Part shown: one piece after another, positions 1-11,926 of the stretch
Layout: the number at the start of each line of letters is the position of its first letter
How positions within the stretch are numbered: the first letter of the stretch is position 1
NCBI RefSeq assembly: GCF_025486315.1
Contig: NZ_JAOOPY010000007.1
Location: 248,001 to 312,000 of the forward strand
DNA length: 64,000 bases
Direction of reading: 5' to 3'
Origin: Variovorax sp. N23
Lineage (GTDB): Bacteria > Pseudomonadota > Gammaproteobacteria > Burkholderiales > Burkholderiaceae_C
Translations under genes and position numbers: made by a program
Notes under the pieces: model-generated
The model's database searches: none
What the model was told of the DNA's origin: nothing
What the model saw: the letters and a program-made list of their open reading frames with translations, nothing else

Positions 1-892
1 TGCGTTCGTTGGCCCGCTGGAGCTCTTCGGCATTGGCCGCTGCGCTGGCGGCTGCGAGCGCGGCGGACACGGCCGGATCCGGGGCCCCCGGCGCGGCGGC
101 ACCGGATGCCGCCAGCGCTGGATTGCGCGCCGCCGACGCGTCGAGCGGATCGAGTTGCAGGCGCGCGCCGCCACTCGCGGACGGCGAACCCGTCGGCGGC
201 ACAGCCGGCGCCGAGGCGCCAGCGGCCGGAGGCACCGCCTGTGCCCGTGCCGAAGGGGCGGCGGCGCTGCGGCGCGCCGGTGGTGTGGCGCGAGCCGCCG
301 GAGCGCGCGCTTCGCCACGCTCCGCCGAAGCAGCAGGACGGGGACGGGGTGTGACCGCGCGCCGCGAGGGCGTGGTCGGCGACGCCGCAGCGGCAGCGGA
401 TCCGCTGCCCTCGCCTGTGGCGCGCTGTGGGCGGCGGTTGCTGCGGGCGGCTGGCGCGTCGGTGCTCCCCGACGACGATGCACCCGGCACAGCGGGCAGC
501 ACGGGCGCTGCGGCGAACTCGACCGGCATGTCGGCCAGCAGCACGAACTGGCGGCTGGACGTGGCCTGGCAGCCCGCCCGTACGGTGACCTGCACGACCG
601 GCTCCTCGACCGGCATCGTCGAACGAATGTGGATGCGCGTCTGGCCCGGCCGGGCGCCCGGTTCGAGCGATACAGTCACGCGTCGGTCGTCCACCCGTGT
701 GCCGCCCTGGACCATCTCGGCCTCGGCGCAGAGTGAATCGCCGCCCTCGCCTTCGGTCTGCGTCAGCGGCACCACGAGATCGAGCGGTCGGCCGATCCAG
801 ACAGCGCCCTGGGGCTGCCCAAGCGTCAGTGCGAGAGAGGGAACGGCGAACCCGAGTAAAAACAGGGGCGCTACGCGACGGAGGAGTTGCAA
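1..892 (-). CDS. FimV-like envelope protein, N-terminal part (runs off window)
   Basis: The minus strand is open from about 892 to the left edge, so only the N-terminal part (about 297 residues) is visible. It begins with a hydrophobic signal-peptide-like stretch (LFLLGFAVPSLALTLGQPQG), followed by a beta-rich domain of about 110 residues with a conserved pair of cysteines, then a long Ala/Pro/Ser/Arg-rich linker, and at the window edge the beginning of a helical, probably coiled-coil segment (NAEELQRANER). This layout resembles the short FimV family proteins of Burkholderiales, linked to type IV pilus or polar envelope functions; that assignment is by recalled resemblance. No ATG or GTG lies in frame near the signal peptide; TTG at 892 is chosen, with another TTG at 910. 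It is divergent from the dehydrogenase at 975. The plus-strand frames over this region are low-complexity shadows. Confidence 0.6.
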   Translation of the reverse strand, partial: MQLLRRVAPLFLLGFAVPSLALTLGQPQGAVWIGRPLDLVVPLTQTEGEGGDSLCAEAEMVQGGTRVDDRRVTVSLEPGARPGQTRIHIRSTMPVEEPVVQVTVRAGCQATSSRQFVLLADMPVEFAAAPVLPAVPGASSSGSTDAPAARSNRRPQRATGEGSGSAAAAASPTTPSRRAVTPRPRPAASAERGEARAPAARATPPARRSAAAPSARAQAVPPAAGASAPAVPPTGSPSASGGARLQLDPLDASAARNPALAASGAAAPGAPDPAVSAALAAASAAANAEELQRANER

Positions 893-974
893 GATGGACC
901 CGAAAGGCAACCTAAAGTAAACACATTCTGACACGATTGTCTTTTAGCTTTTTACATACCTGAGCATTTAACAA

Positions 975-2495
975 ATGACTGTGAATTTTTCAAAGGTGGC
1001 CGTGGTCGGTGCAGGGGCCATGGGCCGCGGCATCGCTCAAATCGCCGCACAGGCGGGCAGCGACGTGCTGCTGTTCGACAGCTTCGACGGCGCCGCCGTC
1101 CGAGGGCGCGACGCGGTCGTCGCGCAATGGCAGAAGCTGCATGAGAAAGGGAAGTTCGATGCGGTGCAGTTGCAGACCCTGGTCGAACGGCTGTCCGCCG
1201 TCGGGTCGCTGGCCGACCTGACGAACTGCGATCTGGTGGTGGAAGCCGTGGTGGAGGACATTCAGGTCAAGCGTACGCTGTTCCGCGAGCTGGAGGGCCT
1301 TGTCGACAGCGCGGCGACGCTCGCCACCAACACCTCGTCGCTGTCCGTCACGGCGATCGCGGCCGGCATGGCGCACCCTGAACGCCTGGCGGGCTTCCAT
1401 TTCTTCAACCCCGTGCCGCTCATGAAGGTGGTCGAGGTCGTCGCCGGCTTCAAGACCGCCCCCGCCGTGTGCGAGCGGCTGGCCGGCTACGCGCGCCAGA
1501 TGGGCCACAGCGCGGTGCAGGCACAGGACACGCCCGGCTTCATCGTCAACCATGCGGGCCGCGGCTTCGGCACCGAGGCGCTGCGCATCGTCGGCGAAGG
1601 CGTGGCCGATTTCGCGACCATCGACCGCATCCTGAAGGACCAGGCGGGCTTTCGCCTCGGCCCCTTCGAGCTGATGGACCTCACTGCGCTGGACGTGTCG
1701 CACCCGGTGATGGAATCGATCTACCGGCAGTACTACGAGGAGCCACGCTACCGGCCGAGCGTGATCACGGCGCAGCGGCTCGCGGCCGGCGCACTGGGCC
1801 GCAAGACCGGCGAAGGCTTCTACCGCTATGTCGACGGCGTGGCGCAGGTCGAGGCCGAGCCCGCCGCCCCGGTCGTCGCCGACCCCATCGCGGTGTGGGT
1901 GTCGCCGCGCGCCGCGCGCCGGGCCGAACTGCTCAAGCTGATCCACACGCTCGGTGGCCGGCTCGAGACCGGCGCCGCGCCCTCGCCCGCCGCGCTGATC
2001 GTGGTGGCCCCGCTGGGCTTCGACGTGACCACCGTGGCGGCCGTCGAGCGCCTCGACGCCACGCGCACCGTCGGCATCGACATGATGGTCGACGACGCTG
2101 CGACCAAGCGCCGCGTGCTGGCCACCAACCCCGCCACGCGGCGCGACATGCGCGATGCCGCGCATGCGCTCTTCGCGCGCGACGGCAAGGCCGTCAGCGT
2201 GATCCGAGACAGCGGCGGCTTCGTCACGCAGCGCGTCGTCGGCACCATCGTCAACATCGCGGCCGACATGTGCCAGCAGCGCGTCTGCTCGCCGGCCGAC
2301 CTGGAGACCGCCGTGCGCCTCGGCCTGGGCTACCCTCAGGGCCCGCTCGCGATGGGCGACCTGTACGGGCCGACCAACATGCTCGAGGTGCTGTTCAACC
2401 TCCAGACCGTGTACGGCGACCCGCGCTATCGCCCGAGCCCGTGGCTGCGCCGCCGCGGCGCGCTCGGCCTGAGCCTGATGCACGAAGAAGAATGA
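975..2495 (+). CDS. paaH: 3-hydroxyacyl-CoA dehydrogenase (PaaH type)
   Basis: NAD-dependent oxidation of 3-hydroxyacyl-CoA to 3-ketoacyl-CoA in fatty-acid or phenylacetate-type ring degradation. The 506-residue protein has the Rossmann motif GAGAMG (residues 12-17), the SS/N-containing substrate loop (NTSSLSV near 119-125), the catalytic HFFNP motif (His142) and two C-terminal 3HCDH domains (about 185-285 and 395-495). The length of about 500 residues with a duplicated C-terminal domain fits the PaaH/PaaC subfamily rather than the short 280-residue HBD or the long FadB proteins. It is first in a plus-strand cluster; the next gene, a hydratase, begins 13 bases after its stop. No convincing Shine-Dalgarno sequence precedes ATG 975. 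The 3-hydroxyadipyl-CoA substrate implied by the symbol is an inference. Confidence 0.8.
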   Translation: MTVNFSKVAVVGAGAMGRGIAQIAAQAGSDVLLFDSFDGAAVRGRDAVVAQWQKLHEKGKFDAVQLQTLVERLSAVGSLADLTNCDLVVEAVVEDIQVKRTLFRELEGLVDSAATLATNTSSLSVTAIAAGMAHPERLAGFHFFNPVPLMKVVEVVAGFKTAPAVCERLAGYARQMGHSAVQAQDTPGFIVNHAGRGFGTEALRIVGEGVADFATIDRILKDQAGFRLGPFELMDLTALDVSHPVMESIYRQYYEEPRYRPSVITAQRLAAGALGRKTGEGFYRYVDGVAQVEAEPAAPVVADPIAVWVSPRAARRAELLKLIHTLGGRLETGAAPSPAALIVVAPLGFDVTTVAAVERLDATRTVGIDMMVDDAATKRRVLATNPATRRDMRDAAHALFARDGKAVSVIRDSGGFVTQRVVGTIVNIAADMCQQRVCSPADLETAVRLGLGYPQGPLAMGDLYGPTNMLEVLFNLQTVYGDPRYRPSPWLRRRGALGLSLMHEEE

Positions 2496-2508
2496 GAACG
2501 AGACGACC

Positions 2509-3288
2509 ATGACCGCCGAACTCCGAAGCACGACCGAGGGCAGCACGATGGTGCTGACCATCGCCAACCCGTCCCTGCGCAACGCGCTCGATCCGGCCAT
2601 CTACGCCGCCGGCATCGAAGCGCTCAACGGCGCGGAGAACAGCAGCGAGATCCGCAGCGTCGTGATCGTGGGCGAAGGCGCATGGTTTTGCGCCGGCGGC
2701 TCGCTGCAACGGCTGCAGGCCAACCGCCAGCAGTCGCCGTCGGTGCAGGCCGAATCGATCGAAGGCCTGCACAACTGGATCGACGCGATCCGCACCTTTC
2801 CGAAGCCGGTGATCGCCGCGGTCGAAGGCGCGGCCGCCGGCGCGGGCTTCTCGCTCGCGCTGGCCTGCGACCTGGTGGTGGCGGCACGCGACGCGGTCTT
2901 CGCCGCGTCGTACAGCAACGTCGCGCTGTCGCCCGACGGCGGCATGAGCTGGCACCTGGCGCAGTCGCTGCCACGGCAACTGGCCACCGAATGGCTGATG
3001 GGCGGCGAGCGCATCGCCGCAGCGCGTCTTCACGCACTCGGCCTGGTCAACGCACTGGCCGACAGCGGCCAGGCACTCACCACCGCGCTGCAGCTGGCCG
3101 AGCGCCTCGGCGCCCGCGCACCCAATGCGCTCGCGAGCATCAAGGAACTGCTCAACGAGGCACGCGGTGCCACGCTGTCCGCGCAGTTGTCGCAGGAGCG
3201 CGACCACTTCGTGCGCAACCTGCATCACGCCAACGCAGGCATCGGCATCGCGGCCTTCCTCGCCAAGGAAACGCCGCGCTACGAGTGA
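2509..3288 (+). CDS. Enoyl-CoA hydratase/isomerase family protein, oxepin-CoA-hydrolase-like
   Basis: A 259-residue crotonase-fold protein. It has the FCAGGSL oxyanion segment (about residues 62-68), the second oxyanion loop with AAAGAGFSLALACD (about 108-121) and a C-terminal helical domain ending in KETPRYE. The overall sequence resembles proteins annotated in Burkholderiales as oxepin-CoA hydrolase, alternative type, which are thought to act in aerobic phenylacetyl-CoA degradation; I recall this resemblance and cannot test it here. A generic enoyl-CoA hydratase working with the upstream 3-hydroxyacyl-CoA dehydrogenase is the conservative reading. ATG 2509 is preceded by GAACGAGACGACC, giving a weak ribosome-binding site. 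It is probably co-transcribed with the upstream gene and possibly with the Crp/Fnr regulator 62 bases downstream. Confidence 0.75.
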   Translation: MTAELRSTTEGSTMVLTIANPSLRNALDPAIYAAGIEALNGAENSSEIRSVVIVGEGAWFCAGGSLQRLQANRQQSPSVQAESIEGLHNWIDAIRTFPKPVIAAVEGAAAGAGFSLALACDLVVAARDAVFAASYSNVALSPDGGMSWHLAQSLPRQLATEWLMGGERIAAARLHALGLVNALADSGQALTTALQLAERLGARAPNALASIKELLNEARGATLSAQLSQERDHFVRNLHHANAGIGIAAFLAKETPRYE

Positions 3289-3350
3289 CGCGGCAACGCG
3301 TCGCTCCCGAGACACCTCTGCAGCCCTTCAGTCGCCGACAGGACAGCCCC

Positions 3351-4070
3351 ATGGACGAGCCCATTCTTACCATCGACGAACGCGAAGCGATCAACAGCGG
3401 TCGCTGGTTCTCATCCCTTTCACCCTCACTGCGGCACGACATCCTCCGATGCGCATTCGTCAGACGTCACAAGGACGGCGACCTGCTGGCCGCCCGCGGC
3501 GATCCACCCGAAGGATGGATCGCGTGCGCCAAGGGCGCGGTGCGCGTGAGTTCGACGACCGTTGCGGGCAAGCAGGTGACGCTGACCTACGTGGAGCCCG
3601 GCATCTGGTTCGGCGACGTGGCAATGTTCGACGGGGACCGTCGCACGCACGATGCCTATGCCCATGGCGACACCACCACGCTCAACGTGGCGCGTGCGGA
3701 CTTCCAGAAGATCCTCGCCACGCATGTGGAGCTGTACGAAGCGCTGATGCGCCTGCAGGCGCGTCGCATCCGCCAGCTGTTCGGACTGGTGGAAGACCTC
3801 AACACCCTGCCCTTGCGCGCCCGGCTCGCCAAGCAGCTGACGCACCTGGTGCGCAGCTACGGGGTGCCCAGCCTGGCCGATGGCAGCCAGATGCGCATCG
3901 GGCTGCATCTGGCGCAGGAAGAACTCGCGCAGTTGCTGGGTGCCTCGCGCCAGCGCGTCAACCAGGAACTCAAGGCGATGGAGCGCGAGAACGTGCTGCG
4001 CATCGAGCCGGGTGGCCTGGTCGTGCTCGACCGGGCCGGACTCATGCAGATTGCGGAAGCCGACCTCTAA
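3351..4070 (+). CDS. Crp/Fnr family transcriptional regulator
   Basis: A 239-residue regulator with an N-terminal cyclic-nucleotide-binding-type beta-roll (about residues 20-135) and a C-terminal winged helix-turn-helix (about 165-235; recognition region LAQLLGASRQRVNQELKAME). It has no N-terminal cysteine cluster, so it is not an Fe-S FNR; the ligand is unknown. It lies between the hydratase and the phosphotransferase/acyl-CoA dehydrogenase genes in the same orientation, so it may control this acyl-CoA cluster. ATG 3351 starts the conserved domain directly; the reading frame is open further upstream, but that part is a shadow of the hydratase gene in another frame. Confidence 0.85.
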   Translation: MDEPILTIDEREAINSGRWFSSLSPSLRHDILRCAFVRRHKDGDLLAARGDPPEGWIACAKGAVRVSSTTVAGKQVTLTYVEPGIWFGDVAMFDGDRRTHDAYAHGDTTTLNVARADFQKILATHVELYEALMRLQARRIRQLFGLVEDLNTLPLRARLAKQLTHLVRSYGVPSLADGSQMRIGLHLAQEELAQLLGASRQRVNQELKAMERENVLRIEPGGLVVLDRAGLMQIAEADL

Positions 4071-4086
4071 CCTTTCATCGCCGGCC

Positions 4087-5175
4087 ATGACCCAGGACTT
4101 CAGCAGCTTCATCGGGACGCGTGCTGTCGCGCCGCAACACAGCGTCGACATCGACGCGCTCGCCGCATGGCTCGATGCGCATCTCGACGGCTTCCGGGGT
4201 CCGCTGACGGTGGAGATGTTCAAGGGCGGGCAGTCCAACCCGACCTACAAGCTGATCACGCCGAGCCAGAGCTACGTGATGCGCGCCAAGCCGGGGCCGG
4301 TGGCCAAGCTGCTGCCTTCGGCGCATGCCGTGGAGCGCGAGTTCAAGGTGATGCGCGGACTGGCCGGCACCGACGTGCCGGTGCCGCGCATGCTGTGCCT
4401 GTGCGAAGACGAGTCCGTCATCGGTCGCGCCTTCTACGTGATGGAATTCATGCAGGGCCGCGTGTTGTGGGACCAGTCCCTGCCCGGCATGGACAAGGCC
4501 GAGCGCGCTGCGATCTACGACGAGCTCAACCGCGTCATCGCCGCCCTGCACACGGTGAATTTCGCCGAGCGCGGGCTGGCCGATTACGGCAAGCCGGGCA
4601 ACTATTTCGAGCGCCAGATCGGCCGTTGGAGCAAGCAATACGTCGCCTCGGTCACGCAAGCCATTCCCGAGATGGATCGGCTGATGGCGTGGTTGCCCGC
4701 CCACATTCCTCCGACCGCACGCGATGACTCGCTGACCTCGATCGTGCATGGCGACTACCGGCTCGACAACGTGATGTTCCACCCCACCGAGCCCCGCGCC
4801 ATCGCCGTGCTCGACTGGGAGCTGTCGACGCTCGGGCATCCGCTGGCCGACTTCAGCTACCACTGCATGGCCTGGCACATCCCGCCGGGCGCCTTTCGCG
4901 GGCTGGGCGGCGTCGACGTCGCGAGCCTCGGCATCCCGACCGAGGCCGCGTACATCCGCCGCTACTGCGAACGCACCGGCATCACCACGCCCGAGGCGCT
5001 GGCGCCCGACTGGAATTTCTACCTCGCCTACAACCTGTTCCGCATCGCTGCCATCCTGCAGGGCATCGCGAAACGGGTCGAAGCCGGCACCGCGTCGAGC
5101 GAACAGGCGGTGGCCTCGGGCCGCGGCGCGCGGCCCATGGCGCAGATGGCCTGGGCCTTCGCACAGAAGGCCTGA
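4087..5175 (+). CDS. Phosphotransferase family protein (ACAD10/APH type)
   Basis: A 362-residue aminoglycoside-phosphotransferase/choline-kinase-fold protein. It shows the substrate/ATP lobe FKGGQSNPTYKL (about 45-56), the catalytic loop HGDYRLDN (Brenner-type motif, about 221-228) and the metal-binding LDWELSTLG (about 241-249). This is the family whose members stand beside acyl-CoA dehydrogenases and which is fused to one in eukaryotic ACAD10/11; there it phosphorylates 4-hydroxyacyl-CoA during breakdown of hydroxy fatty acids (known for the family). The next gene, 59 bases on, encodes exactly such a dehydrogenase. The start is 16 bases after the regulator stop; an earlier in-frame extension would overlap the regulator and is rejected. 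Confidence 0.85.
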   Translation: MTQDFSSFIGTRAVAPQHSVDIDALAAWLDAHLDGFRGPLTVEMFKGGQSNPTYKLITPSQSYVMRAKPGPVAKLLPSAHAVEREFKVMRGLAGTDVPVPRMLCLCEDESVIGRAFYVMEFMQGRVLWDQSLPGMDKAERAAIYDELNRVIAALHTVNFAERGLADYGKPGNYFERQIGRWSKQYVASVTQAIPEMDRLMAWLPAHIPPTARDDSLTSIVHGDYRLDNVMFHPTEPRAIAVLDWELSTLGHPLADFSYHCMAWHIPPGAFRGLGGVDVASLGIPTEAAYIRRYCERTGITTPEALAPDWNFYLAYNLFRIAAILQGIAKRVEAGTASSEQAVASGRGARPMAQMAWAFAQKA

Positions 5176-5234
5176 GAGGCTGAGCCAGCGCCCCCGCACC
5201 GCCACACGATCGACCCCTCACCCCAGGAGACACC

Positions 5235-6506
<1,272 letters not shown>

Positions 6507-6527
6507 GCCTCCCGCCTTGCCACGTCG

Positions 6528-6563
6528 AAGCCGCCCCGGCGCCCCGCGCCTCGGCGGCTTTTT
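6528..6563 (+). terminator. Rho-independent terminator after acyl-CoA dehydrogenase
   Basis: An eight-base stem AAGCCGCC (6528-6535) pairs with GGCGGCTT (6553-6560), closing a GC-rich 17-base loop, and the 3' arm runs into a T tract (TTTTT, 6559-6563). It lies between the convergent acyl-CoA dehydrogenase and GNAT genes. Confidence 0.6.
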
Positions 6564-6571
6564 GGCTGGCG

Positions 6572-7051
6572 TTACAGCTTCTTCTGCAGAAAGACCGCCG
6601 CACCGAAGGCCGGGTCGAGCTGGTAGCCGGCGAAGCCTTCGCGCTCGTAGGCGCGCAGCGCAGGGGCGTTGCCCTGCAGCACCTCGAGGGTGAGCTTGCA
6701 GGCACCGCGTGCGATGGCCTCCTGCTCGACGCGTGCCAGCATGCGCTGTGTGATGCGCTGGCCGCGATGGCTCGGCAGCACGACCACGTCGTGCACGTTG
6801 ACCAGAGGTCGGCATGCGAAGGTGGAGAAGCCTTCGATGCAGTTCACGAGTCCGACCGGCCGCGTGCCGTCGAACGCGATCACGCTGAACGCCTGCGGTC
6901 GGGCCGCGAGGGCGGCCGGCAGTCCGGCCAGCACCGCGTCCGTCAACGGCGTGCCGCCACCGGCCGGGTCTCGGGCATACGCGTCGAGCAAGTCGACCAG
7001 GGCGCATGCATGCGCCGGGTTGCCGTAGTCGGCCATCACGATATCGATCAC
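6572..7051 (-). CDS. GNAT family N-acetyltransferase
   Basis: A 159-residue single-domain acetyltransferase. The acetyl-CoA pyrophosphate-binding motif is visible as VVVLPSHRGQRITQRML (about residues 83-99), followed by the C-terminal LTLEVLQGNAPALRAYEREGF segment typical of GNAT motif B. Substrate unknown. GTG 7051 is chosen because the MOSC gene stop (TGA 7050-7048) overlaps it as GTGTGA, giving translational coupling; an internal ATG at 7036 is the alternative. It is the last gene of the folP-glmM-MOSC-GNAT run. Confidence 0.8.
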   Translation of the reverse strand: MIDIVMADYGNPAHACALVDLLDAYARDPAGGGTPLTDAVLAGLPAALAARPQAFSVIAFDGTRPVGLVNCIEGFSTFACRPLVNVHDVVVLPSHRGQRITQRMLARVEQEAIARGACKLTLEVLQGNAPALRAYEREGFAGYQLDPAFGAAVFLQKKL

Positions 7052-7592
7052 ACGGGCTCCAAAGGTCTGGCCTCGCCGGGCGGCAGGTCGATGCGGATCG
7101 TATCGCCCGCCCGCACCACGCCACTCTGCAGCACGATCGCCATCACGCCCGCCTTGCGCACCCATCGCCCTTGTGCATCGCGCGCCAGCGTCGCCGCCTT
7201 CAGGCCGGCCTGGAAGCGGTCGAGCTGGCTGCAGGGGTTGCGCAGGCCGGTGAGTTCGACGATGGCGTCGGCGCCCAGGTGCAGCCGCGTGCCGGTCGGC
7301 AGTCCGAGCAGGTCGACGCCGTGCGTCGTGATGTTCTCGCCCAGCTCACCGGGCCAGACCGCGAAGCCGGCGGTCATCAATTCGTCGAACAGCTCGGCGT
7401 GGAGCAGATGCACCTGCCGCAGGTTGGGTGCATGGGGGTCGCGGGCGACGCGGGACCGGTGCTTGACCGTGGCGCCGGCATGCGCATCGCCTTCGACGCC
7501 GAGTCCGGCGATCAGACGAATCGACGGTTCGGTGAATTTGGAGAAGCTGTGCAGCTTGCTGGCATGCACCGCTCGCACCGACGGCGTCGAAG

Positions 7593-7596
<4 letters not shown>
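7048..7596 (-). CDS. MOSC domain-containing protein
   Basis: A 182-residue MOSC domain protein (C-terminal domain of molybdenum cofactor sulfurase; YiiM/YcbX-related). The conserved [15 protein letters not shown] segment and the [15 protein letters not shown] segment, with the cysteine expected to bind the molybdenum or carry the sulfur, are both present. Such stand-alone proteins are linked to reduction or detoxification of N-hydroxylated compounds, which cannot be confirmed from sequence. Its ATG (7596-7594) overlaps the glmM stop as ATGA. Confidence 0.82.
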
Positions 7597-8920
<1,324 letters not shown>

Positions 8921-8924
<4 letters not shown>

Positions 8925-9793
8925 GTCGTTGTTTCTTCTTGCAGAGAGTCTTGTTGTCCCGAAGCGCACATCGCCCGCCAGACGGCCAGCGCAGCGACGG
9001 TGTCGCGCACATCATGCACGCGCACCACGGCCGCGCCGCGCTCCACGGCCAGCAGCGCCGCGGCCACGCTCGGCACCATCCGCTCACCGGCCGCCTCGAT
9101 GCCGGTGGCCGCACCGAGCGAGGACTTGCGCGACCAGCCGGCCAGCACGGGGTAGCCCGCTGCGACCAGCTCGCGCTGGCGCGCCAGCAGGGCGAAATTC
9201 TGCGCCACGGTCTTGCCGAAGCCGATGCCGGGGTCCAGCACGATGCGCGAGGGCGCGACCTGCCGATCGCGCAAGGCCTGCGCCCGCACCGTCAGGAATT
9301 CGGTGACGACCGGCACCACGTCACCGGCCATCGGCGCCGCCTGCATCGTCTGCGGATCGCGGTGCATGTGCATCAGGCAGACGCCGCAGCTCGGATGCTG
9401 CGCCACCACCGCGAGCGCGCCCGGCTGGCGCAGCGCCCAGATGTCGTTGACGATGTCGGCACCGAAGTCCAGCACGACGCGCATGACCTCGGGCTTGTAG
9501 GTGTCGATGGACAGCGGCACGCCGAAGCGCACCGCTTCGCGCACCACGGGAATCACGCGGGCGAGCTCGTCGTCCAGCGAGACGGCCGGGCTGCCGGGCC
9601 GCGTGGACTCGCCGCCGATGTCGAGGATGTCCGCCCCTTGCCGCACCAGTTCTTCGCAATGGCGCAGCGCCGCCTGCGCCGATGCATGGGTGCCCCCGTC
9701 CGAGAAGGAGTCGGGCGTCACGTTGACGATACCCATCACCTGCGGCCGTGACAGATCGATCAGGAACCGGCTGGTACGCCAGGTCATCGTCAT
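8921..9793 (-). CDS. folP: Dihydropteroate synthase
   Basis: Condenses 6-hydroxymethyl-dihydropterin diphosphate with p-aminobenzoate in folate synthesis; the sulfonamide target. The protein has about 290 residues. It shows the [15 protein letters not shown] motif, [11 protein letters not shown], and the pterin-binding DPGIGFGKT and GWSRKSSLG segments. ATG 9793 is preferred because GGAG lies seven bases upstream; a second ATG at 9787 is possible. Located after ftsH and separated from it by a terminator. Confidence 0.96.
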
Positions 9794-9803
9794 GGCGCCG
9801 CTC

Positions 9804-9830
9804 CAAGAAAAAACGGGGCCAAAGGCCCCG
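9804..9830 (-). terminator. Terminator between ftsH and folP
   Basis: CGGGGCC (9814-9820) and GGCCCCG (9824-9830) form a seven-base stem with a three-base loop. Read on the minus strand it is followed by six T residues and TTCTTGG. It sits between the ftsH stop (9856) and folP start (9793), so folP-glmM expression needs read-through or an own promoter. Confidence 0.8.
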
Positions 9831-9855
9831 TCGGTCTGCACGCTTGCATCGGTGC

Positions 9856-11775
9856 TCAGGCGGCGGTGGGCGCCGGGTCGGGCGTGACCGCCGGCGTGCC
9901 ACCGCTACCGCCGTTGTTGTTCGACGGCGGGATGCGCGGCGTCCAGTCCTTCGGCGGACGGGGTTCGCGGCCAGCCATGATGTCGTCGAGCTGCTCGGAG
10001 TCGATGGTTTCCCATTCGAGCAACGCCTTGGCCATCGCGTGCATCTTGTCGCTGTTCTCTTCGATCAGGCGGCGCGCCAGGTTGTACTGCTCGTCGATGA
10101 TGCGGCGCACTTCGCTGTCGACCTTTTCCATGGTCTGCTCGCTCATGTTCGTGGTCTTGGTGACCGAGCGGCCCAGGAACACTTCGCCTTCGTTCTCGGC
10201 GTAGACCATCGGGCCCAGCGCGTCCGTCATGCCATAGCGCGTGACCATGTCGCGGGCGATGGACGTGGCACGCTCGAAATCGTTGCTGGCGCCGGTGGTC
10301 ATCTGGTTCATGAACACTTCTTCGGCGATGCGGCCACCGAACAGCATGCTGATCTGGTTGAGCATGTACTCGCGGTCGTAGCTGTAGCGGTCCTGTGCGG
10401 GCAGGCTCATCGTCACGCCCAGCGCACGGCCGCGCGGGATAATGGTGACCTTGTGCACCGGGTCGCACTTGGGCAGCAGCTTGCCGATGAGCGCATGGCC
10501 GGACTCGTGGTAGGCCGTGTTGCGGCGCTCTTCCTCGGGCATGACCATGCTCTTGCGCTCGGGGCCCATGAAGATCTTGTCCTTGGCCTTCTCGAAGTCC
10601 TGCATCTCGACCACGCGCGCACTGCGGCGGGCAGCCATCAGGGCGGCTTCGTTGCAGAGGTTGGCCAGGTCGGCACCGGACATGCCCGGCGTGCCGCGGG
10701 CGATGATGCTCGGGTTGACGTCCTGGCCGAGCGGCACCTTGCGCATGTGCACGTTCAGGATCTGCTCGCGGCCACGGATGTCGGGCAGCGTGACATACAC
10801 CTGGCGGTCGAAACGGCCGGGGCGCAGCAGGGCGGCATCCAGGATGTCCGGGCGGTTCGTGGCCGCCACGACGATCACGCCGAGGTTGGTCTCGAAGCCG
10901 TCCATCTCGACCAGCATCTGGTTGAGGGTCTGCTCTCGTTCATCATTGCCGCCACCGAGGCCGGCGCCGCGCTGACGGCCGACCGCATCGATTTCGTCGA
11001 TGAAGATGATGCAGGGAGCGTTCTTCTTGGCGTTCTCGAACATGTCGCGCACGCGGGCCGCGCCCACGCCGACGAACATCTCGACGAAGTCGGAACCGGA
11101 GATCGAGAAGAACGGCACCTTGGCTTCGCCGGCGATCGACTTGGCCAGCAGGGTCTTGCCGGTACCGGGTGGGCCGACGAGCAGCAGGCCGCGCGGAATA
11201 CGTCCGCCGAGCTTCTGGAACTTGGCCGGGTCCTTCAGGAAGTCGACGACCTCCTTCACCTCTTCCTTGGCCTCGTCGCATCCGGCGACGTCGGCGAAGG
11301 TGACGGTGTTGTTGTTCTCGTCGAGCATGCGGGCCTTGCTTTTGCCGAAGCTGAATGCCCCGCCCTTGCCGCCGCCCTGCATCTGTCGCATGAAGTAGAC
11401 CCAGACGCCGATCAGCAGCAGCATCGGCCCCCAGCTGACCAGCAGCGTCATGAGGAGCGAGCCCTCTTCGCGCGGCTTGACGTCGAACTTGACGTTGTTG
11501 GCGATCAGGTCGCCGACCAGACCACGGTCGAGATAGGTGGCGGTGGTGCGGATGCGGCGATCGTCGTTGGTGATCGCGACGATCTCGCTGCCGCCCTGGC
11601 CTTCCTGGATGGTGGCGCTCTTGATGCGGTTACCGCGGACTTCCTCGAGGAAGTCGGAGTAGCCGATGTTGCCGGCGCCAGCGGCACCGCGCGTGTCGAA
11701 CTGCTTGAACACAGTGAACAACACCATCGCGATGACGAGCCAGACGGCAACCTTGGAAAACCACTGATTGTTCAA
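9856..11775 (-). CDS. ftsH: ATP-dependent zinc metalloprotease FtsH
   Basis: Membrane-bound AAA+ protease that degrades misfolded membrane proteins and, in E. coli, sigma-32 and LpxC. The 639 residues include two membrane segments (about 6-24 and 108-127), a periplasmic domain between them, Walker A GPPGTGKT (201-208), Walker B IIFIDE (256-261), the second region of homology ending in [11 protein letters not shown], and the zinc site HESGH (423-427). The C-terminus is Pro/Asn/Gly-rich. It follows rlmE on the same strand, as in E. coli; a heat-shock-like promoter element lies in the 151-base gap. Confidence 0.98.
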   Translation of the reverse strand: MNNQWFSKVAVWLVIAMVLFTVFKQFDTRGAAGAGNIGYSDFLEEVRGNRIKSATIQEGQGGSEIVAITNDDRRIRTTATYLDRGLVGDLIANNVKFDVKPREEGSLLMTLLVSWGPMLLLIGVWVYFMRQMQGGGKGGAFSFGKSKARMLDENNNTVTFADVAGCDEAKEEVKEVVDFLKDPAKFQKLGGRIPRGLLLVGPPGTGKTLLAKSIAGEAKVPFFSISGSDFVEMFVGVGAARVRDMFENAKKNAPCIIFIDEIDAVGRQRGAGLGGGNDEREQTLNQMLVEMDGFETNLGVIVVAATNRPDILDAALLRPGRFDRQVYVTLPDIRGREQILNVHMRKVPLGQDVNPSIIARGTPGMSGADLANLCNEAALMAARRSARVVEMQDFEKAKDKIFMGPERKSMVMPEEERRNTAYHESGHALIGKLLPKCDPVHKVTIIPRGRALGVTMSLPAQDRYSYDREYMLNQISMLFGGRIAEEVFMNQMTTGASNDFERATSIARDMVTRYGMTDALGPMVYAENEGEVFLGRSVTKTTNMSEQTMEKVDSEVRRIIDEQYNLARRLIEENSDKMHAMAKALLEWETIDSEQLDDIMAGREPRPPKDWTPRIPPSNNNGGSGGTPAVTPDPAPTAA

Positions 11776-11852
11776 ACGAAGCTCCAGTCAAAAGCGCGTG
11801 ACAGGGAAATGAAATTTCGCCCAGGTCACGCAATTGATGACCATTTTAGGCT

Positions 11853-11859
11853 TTTCAAG
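11853..11859 (-). promoter_or_regulatory. Possible sigma-32-type -35 element before ftsH
   Basis: The minus strand reads CTTGAAA here, the exact heat-shock -35 consensus, 78 bases before the ftsH start. About 13 bases downstream lies TCATCAAT, only a partial match to the CCCCATNT -10 box, so the call is tentative. The rest of the 151-base rlmE-ftsH gap shows no other clear signal. Confidence 0.3.
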
Positions 11860-11926
11860 CTGCGAAACTGCCTGATTTCCCTCAAGCATCCACAGCCAAG
11901 GCACGGGTTTCACCGCGCTTTGCGTA

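Noticed and set aside
9..920. Plus-strand open frame of 303 residues at the left edge
   Set aside because: Low-complexity Ala/Arg/Ser translation; the opposite strand has a signal peptide, a conserved-looking domain and a coiled coil.
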